10,096 nt of DNA from assembly GCA_937884385.1 (NCBI GenBank), contig CALGCW010000040.1, forward strand, positions 1 through 10,096, in the 5' to 3' direction. The notes below the pieces were generated by a model. That model was not told where the DNA came from. It searched no databases and saw only the letters and a program-made list of their open reading frames with translations. The translations under genes were made by a program, and so were the position numbers. The DNA is from an uncultured Clostridia bacterium (lineage in GTDB: Bacteria > Bacillota > Clostridia > Oscillospirales > CAG-272). Positions 6,800 through 10,096 of the stretch are shown one piece after another. Within the stretch, counting starts at the first letter, position 1. The number at the start of each line of letters is the position of its first letter.

Positions 6800-9373
6800 T
6801 TAGTTGTATACAAGGATACCGCCCTGATCCTTAACGTACTGAGTCCAAGCCTCATCAGTATAGTTGTATGTCATATACTTGATGCCGCCACGACCTACGC
6901 CGTATACGTACTCTTCATTACCATAGTTAACCTTGTAGCTAAGAAGAGATGCGGATGCTTCGTTATGAGTAGGAATCATATCGTAGTTTCTAAGAACTGC
7001 GCACTCAAGAGCAGCAAGGAGAAGAATTCTTTCTTCAGGCTTGTCGTCTGCGTTACCGCAAGAGTAATCCTTAGTTTCGCCTGTGGGCTCGCCGTCAGCA
7101 CCGATTTCCTCGATTTCGACTACTTCACCCTCAATAGCGTATGTCCAGTCAAGAACGGAAGCTCTGTATGTCTTGCCGTCAAGTTCGAAGTCCATCATAG
7201 CTGTGGATGTGTTCCAAGCCTGGTCATATCTGTACTGGTCGTATGTGTAAGCACCGATAAGTCCATAGGGGTTAAGTGCGGAACCAGTCCAGCCTACTCC
7301 GAAGAGCATATCAACTACGCTTGTTCTGAGAGCCTCACCGAACTTCTGCTGAACGTATTCAGAGTCATTGTAAGAGAACTCAAGCTTACCTTCAAGCTTT
7401 GTACCCTTAACTGCCTCTGTCCAGCAGCTCTTAAGGAACTCAAAACCGTTTATGTAGAAGTCAACCTTTGCGGGCATACCGATCTCGATCATAACCTTTT
7501 CCTGACCGTCGTAAATGCCTGCTGCTACTGCTGCGTCATAAGCCTGGTCGAAGAGTGCCTTAGCACCTGTAAGGTTGTAACCTGTGATGGAGTCGATAGC
7601 TTCATCCTTGTTTGCATAAAGCTTACCGGGGCCGATATCGTCCTGAGAGATACCCCAGAAGTCAAGAAGTGTATCCTTAGCTGCTTCTTCCTCACGGTAC
7701 ATAACACCGAGATCGGGGTTGGAGCAGATCATGTCGTTGAACAAACCAAGACCGATGGAGCCCATGGGGTCAAGAGCCTTGATGAAGTCCTGACGGTTAA
7801 GAGAGAAGGAAAGAGCCATACGGAATTCCTTCATTGTCTGAACGGACTTGTCGTAACCTTCGTGTGTAGCTTCCCATTCAGCAAATACTGCCTCATTGGG
7901 GTTCATAGCGATAAACCAAGTGGAAGCGCCGTTTGTGTAGTAGAGACGCTCAGCACCAACGTAATCGTTGATGTTCTTTGCTTCAAGGCCCTTGGATGTA
8001 AGTTTACCCTGAAGGAATGCCTGCATAGCTGTGTCGCCGTTTTCGATCCAGTCATAAACAACCTTGGTTGTCTGGTACTGACCTGCGTAAGCGGGATCGT
8101 TGTAACCGTACCACTGATCGTTGTGCTCAAGAACGATCTGCTTGTCAAGCTCGAAGCTTGTGAGCTTGTAAGGACCAAAGGACTTGTAGTTTTCTACAGT
8201 CTGTGCATATGTGCTTGTGTAAACACCGTTCTCATCGAAAGAAGAGCATGCATCGTATGTAGGAATGTGTACGAGACCAAGGTCGCCTGTAAGGCTGTAG
8301 TTGAGGTAGAAGCCCTCAAGAGGATCTGCAAGGATAAGAACGAGCTCTGTATCGGAGATAACTCTGATACCTACTGTATCCCACTCTGTTACAGGATATG
8401 TGTCGGATGTAAGGAAGAAGTGGAGCTCTTCGTCGGGCTCTGTCTGCCACCAACCGATAAGTGCATCCCAAGCTGCCTTCATTGTAGCGTCAGCCTTGAT
8501 TTCAGCAAATGTCTTGCCTTCCATAGCTGCAGCTGCTTCTGCTGTGAATGCAGAATCCTTAAGGTAGTTATTGATAAGGTAAGATGCACAGTTAGCTGCT
8601 GTGTAAGATGCAGGGAATCCCATCAATGTTCTCATTTCACACTCAGCGTTGTTTGTAGCTTCGCTGGGAGGAGCAAGAGAGAATACAAGCTTGCTGTCAA
8701 GGTCTTCGGAGTATGTATCGAACATATTTGTAGCAACAACTGTTACGCTTCTGCCACCGTAGAAGTAATCCTTAGCGCCCATAATCTCCATATCGCCGGA
8801 GTAAAGGGAGTCAGCTCTCTTGTTGATAGCCTTAGGATCAAGAAGTCTCTTTGCGGACTCATAGAAATCATTAGCTGTGATAGGTGTGCCGTCTTCCCAT
8901 CTGAGGTCGTTACGAAGAACGATCTTCCAAGCTCTTGCTGTTTCGTCTTCATCGATTTCCCATTCGTCACCAACGTAGTCAGCAGTAACGTCGATGGGCA
9001 TCTGAGCTGCCATCTCGGGAACGATTACGAAACCGGTTCTATCTTCGTTATAGTCGAATGTGTAGAAACCAACAGTTGTGTAACTGAGGATTTCGCCCTC
9101 AGTGGAACTGTCATATCTGTGGGGGTTCCAGTGAGTGGGGAACTTTGTCATATAAGCATTGTATGTGTAGTTACCTTCAAGGCGAACTACTGCGCCACAA
9201 CCTTCGTTATCGCAAAGGAAGTCGCCATCAGCGTCTACGTGAGACGTGCAAGCGTCAGGCGTGGGTGTGCCCGTTGTAGTTGTTGTTGTCGTTGTGGGAT
9301 TGAAAATGTCACAAGAAGCAAGAACAGAAACCAACATTACTACGCAGAGTACAAGAGAAAGAATTCTTTTCAT
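6800..9373 (-). CDS. oppA: Oligopeptide-binding lipoprotein OppA (SBP family 5)
   Basis: Extracellular receptor that captures peptides and passes them to OppBC. It is 857 residues, longer than the usual 540-660. A lipoprotein signal (1-20) ends in lipobox LASC with Cys21, which anchors it to the membrane. A Thr-rich linker follows (eight Thr, 27-34), then a small C-x2-H...D-x-D-x-D...C-x4-C motif (42-59). The family 5 binding domain begins at about 68. Landmarks are LRNDLRWEDGTPITANDF (153-170), FGPYKLTSFELDKQIVLEHN (399-418) and FRMALSFSLNRQDFI (517-531). The tail YMTYNYTDEAWTQYVKDQGG resembles AmiA-type Gram-positive OppA. An Ala-rich helical stretch near 275-310 may be an insertion. GGAGGA lies 8 bases before the ATG, and a consensus promoter is about 100 bases upstream. 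Peptide specificity cannot be read from sequence. Confidence 0.95.
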   Translation of the reverse strand: MKRILSLVLCVVMLVSVLASCDIFNPTTTTTTTTGTPTPDACTSHVDADGDFLCDNEGCGAVVRLEGNYTYNAYMTKFPTHWNPHRYDSSTEGEILSYTTVGFYTFDYNEDRTGFVIVPEMAAQMPIDVTADYVGDEWEIDEDETARAWKIVLRNDLRWEDGTPITANDFYESAKRLLDPKAINKRADSLYSGDMEIMGAKDYFYGGRSVTVVATNMFDTYSEDLDSKLVFSLAPPSEATNNAECEMRTLMGFPASYTAANCASYLINNYLKDSAFTAEAAAAMEGKTFAEIKADATMKAAWDALIGWWQTEPDEELHFFLTSDTYPVTEWDTVGIRVISDTELVLILADPLEGFYLNYSLTGDLGLVHIPTYDACSSFDENGVYTSTYAQTVENYKSFGPYKLTSFELDKQIVLEHNDQWYGYNDPAYAGQYQTTKVVYDWIENGDTAMQAFLQGKLTSKGLEAKNINDYVGAERLYYTNGASTWFIAMNPNEAVFAEWEATHEGYDKSVQTMKEFRMALSFSLNRQDFIKALDPMGSIGLGLFNDMICSNPDLGVMYREEEAAKDTLLDFWGISQDDIGPGKLYANKDEAIDSITGYNLTGAKALFDQAYDAAVAAGIYDGQEKVMIEIGMPAKVDFYINGFEFLKSCWTEAVKGTKLEGKLEFSYNDSEYVQQKFGEALRTSVVDMLFGVGWTGSALNPYGLIGAYTYDQYRYDQAWNTSTAMMDFELDGKTYRASVLDWTYAIEGEVVEIEEIGADGEPTGETKDYSCGNADDKPEERILLLAALECAVLRNYDMIPTHNEASASLLSYKVNYGNEEYVYGVGRGGIKYMTYNYTDEAWTQYVKDQGGILVYN

Positions 9374-9381
9374 TGTTTTTT

Positions 9382-9387
9382 TCCTCC
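9382..9387 (-). promoter_or_regulatory. oppA ribosome binding site
   Basis: GGAGGA on the minus strand ends 8 bases before the oppA ATG at 9373. The strong match and ideal spacing fix the start codon, which also places the lipoprotein signal correctly. Confidence 0.9.
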
Positions 9388-9480
9388 AATAAATTTTTTC
9401 ATATCATATATCCCAAATATCTTAACCCGTTTTTTACGGCAACTAACGGTGTTAATCTTTTCGAAATTATGTATGTACTG

Positions 9481-9509
9481 ATTATACCACAAGGTTTTTC
9501 GCTTGTCAA
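9481..9509 (-). promoter_or_regulatory. Consensus sigma-A promoter of the opp operon
   Basis: On the minus strand a perfect -35 TTGACA (9504-9509) and a perfect -10 TATAAT (9481-9486) are separated by exactly 17 bases. TGG precedes the -10, giving the extended TGnTATAAT form. Transcription should start near 9474, leaving a leader of about 100 bases before oppA. The leader has only a small CCGT-ACGG hairpin (9427-9439) and no riboswitch or T-box that I can recognise. All twelve hexamer positions match, so strong basal expression is expected, with control, if any, by a repressor or by the upstream inverted repeats. Confidence 0.9.
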
Positions 9510-9590
9510 CAGATTTATTGCGGTATTTTTTGGTTTTTAAATTATATTTTGCATAATATCACTAAAATATAGATTTTTTTGCGCCGTTTT

Positions 9591-9671
9591 TGTGCATTTT
9601 GCACATCACTATTCAACAATTTTGAATATTTTCATCGCTTTAAAGGGCATTTTTTACCTGTTTTAAAACAG
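9591..9671. repeat. Cluster of three inverted repeats upstream of the opp promoter
   Basis: Three separate dyads occur within 81 bases: TGTGCA-TTT-TGCACA (9591-9605), ATTCAA-CAATT-TTGAAT (9611-9627) and the perfect 14-bp palindrome CTGTTTTAAAACAG (9658-9671). They lie 82-160 bases upstream of the -35 box. They could bind a regulator acting from a distance. In such AT-rich DNA some dyads are expected by chance. Confidence 0.45.
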
Positions 9672-9927
9672 TTTCCTTCATATTATATTATATACCCCAT
9701 AGAAAATGTGTGTTTTTATATATAAAATAAAAAAATTAACAATAATAATATTTTGCTATTTTTTAAAAAAGTTTTTTGTTTACATATGTATTTCGATGGT
9801 GGTTTTTCTCATCTTGTGTTTCATATAGAGGCAAAAGCAGAGCGAAATACTCCCCTGCCCCGCCTACACATTCCATTTTTATGAATTTTTACCCGTTTTT
9901 GGCTTTATTTTTGCAAATTGTGGCTCC

Positions 9928-9942
9928 TCGCGCAGAGCGCGA
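9928..9942. repeat. GC-rich short hairpin TCGCGC-AGA-GCGCGA
   Basis: A 6-bp perfect stem with a 3-base loop stands out in AT-rich surroundings and directly precedes the heptamer repeats. It appears to be part of a composite intergenic repeat that runs to the right edge. Confidence 0.5.
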
Positions 9943-9944
9943 AA

Positions 9945-9972
9945 TGCAAAATGCAGAGTGCAAAATACAAAA
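9945..9972. repeat. Four tandem heptamers of TGCAAAA type
   Basis: Consecutive units TGCAAAA, TGCAGAG, TGCAAAA and TACAAAA form a 7-base-period tandem repeat. From memory, similar AATGCAG or AATTCAG heptamer runs are common between genes of some Clostridia, but I cannot check this here. The function is unknown; slippage during replication may vary the copy number. Confidence 0.6.
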
Positions 9973-10011
9973 TTGGAATTTATCGCACAGAAGTTACAAA
10001 GGAAAGAAGAT

Positions 10012-10033
10012 GTTCTTTTTTTGAAAAAAGAAC
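10012..10033. repeat. A/T-rich hairpin GTTCTTTTTT...AAAAAAGAAC
   Basis: A perfect 10-bp inverted repeat (10012-10021 with 10024-10033) has a 2-base centre, followed by CAAAAAAACTTTT. The stem is weak in G-C and is not a classical terminator, although on the minus strand a T-rich run precedes it. It looks like part of a dispersed intergenic element together with the heptamers at 9945-9972. Confidence 0.55.
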
Positions 10034-10082
10034 CAAAAAAACTTTTGATCAGCTTCGCGGCAAGATTTCGCGCAAATTGTGT

Positions 10083-10096
10083 TGTGACGTGTCACA
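10083..10096. repeat. Inverted repeat TGTGAC-GT-GTCACA at the right edge
   Basis: Two 6-base arms with a 2-base spacer form a dyad that could be an operator for a gene beyond the edge. It is reminiscent of a CRP-type site, but the half-site spacing is TGTGA-N4-TCACA rather than N6, so that identity is not supported. It is cut off from its context by the window end. Confidence 0.35.

Larger units (their letters stand above)
9510..10096. other. Long AT-rich region upstream of the operon, no gene seen
   Basis: I see no believable gene here. The only longer open frame (9776-10024, plus) has no ribosome site and low-complexity sequence. Bases 9540-9790 are very AT-rich, with runs of A and T and the palindrome TTTTTTAAAAAA (9759-9770). 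Three inverted repeats lie at 9591-9671. From 9928 to the right edge there are hairpins and heptamer repeats. The promoter of any neighbouring gene to the right is outside the window. Confidence 0.7.

Noticed and set aside
9374..9474. Riboswitch or T-box in the oppA leader
   Set aside because: The leader is short and AT-rich, with only a 4-bp stem and no T-box or terminator/antiterminator pair.
6965..9481. An 838-codon plus-strand open frame opposite oppA
   Set aside because: It is codon-aligned with oppA and stays open only because oppA avoids TTA, CTA and TCA codons. The translation is Cys/Val/Ser-rich with no family resemblance, and no ribosome site was seen.
9618..9632. Possible CodY box upstream of oppA
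   Set aside because: AATTTTGAATATTTT matches the 15-base consensus at only about 10 positions and lies over 100 bases upstream of the promoter.
9776..10024. An 82-codon plus-strand open frame in the right intergenic region
   Set aside because: No ribosome site, low-complexity end, and it runs through the heptamer repeats and A/T hairpin.
10083..10096. CRP-type binding site
   Set aside because: The half-sites are separated by 4 rather than 6 bases, and CRP sites of this form are not expected in Clostridia.

Overview
The window holds one complete minus-strand oligopeptide ABC-transporter operon, read right to left as oppA-oppB-oppC-oppD-oppF and then a small membrane-protein gene. Fused-sense coding, AT-rich spacers, strong GGAGG-type ribosome sites, a Gram-positive lipoprotein signal and Streptococcus AmiE/AmiF-like ATPase tails point to a Firmicute. 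The short Cys/His/Asp motif at the OppA N-terminus, the Thr-rich linker and the AT-rich repeats at the right end suggest a gut-type member of the Clostridia (Oscillospirales or a relative). That assignment is an inference from style, not from a marker gene.

Layout. 1-154: a plus-strand intrinsic terminator for a convergent gene lying off the left edge, then a bidirectional terminator that closes the opp operon. 155-568: small three-helix membrane protein resembling DUF3899. 572-1669 oppF, 1669-3864 oppD, 3869-5452 oppC and 5452-6429 oppB are packed with gaps of 0-4 bases or 1-base TAATG overlaps. 6430-6799: a 370-base spacer with a strong hairpin just after oppA, a 98-bp inverted-repeat structure and two weak promoter candidates. 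6800-9373 oppA. 9374-10096: a consensus sigma-A promoter (TTGACA, 17 bases, TGGTATAAT), then a long AT-rich stretch with several inverted repeats, and at the right edge heptamer repeats and hairpins that look like an intergenic repeat element.

How the genes work together. OppA is a lipid-anchored peptide-binding protein. OppB and OppC form the membrane channel. OppD and OppF are the two ATPases that power import. The hairpin between oppA and oppB probably gives more binding protein than membrane complex.

The striking point is that four of the five subunits are enlarged. OppD carries about 380 extra residues in its helical subdomain, OppF has a coiled-coil-like insert before its Q-loop, OppC has about 225 extra residues between its first two membrane helices, and OppA is about 200 residues longer than many relatives. 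All catalytic motifs remain intact, so this looks like a working importer with added cytoplasmic and extracellular modules whose role is unknown. No mobile element, CRISPR array, tRNA or rRNA was seen.
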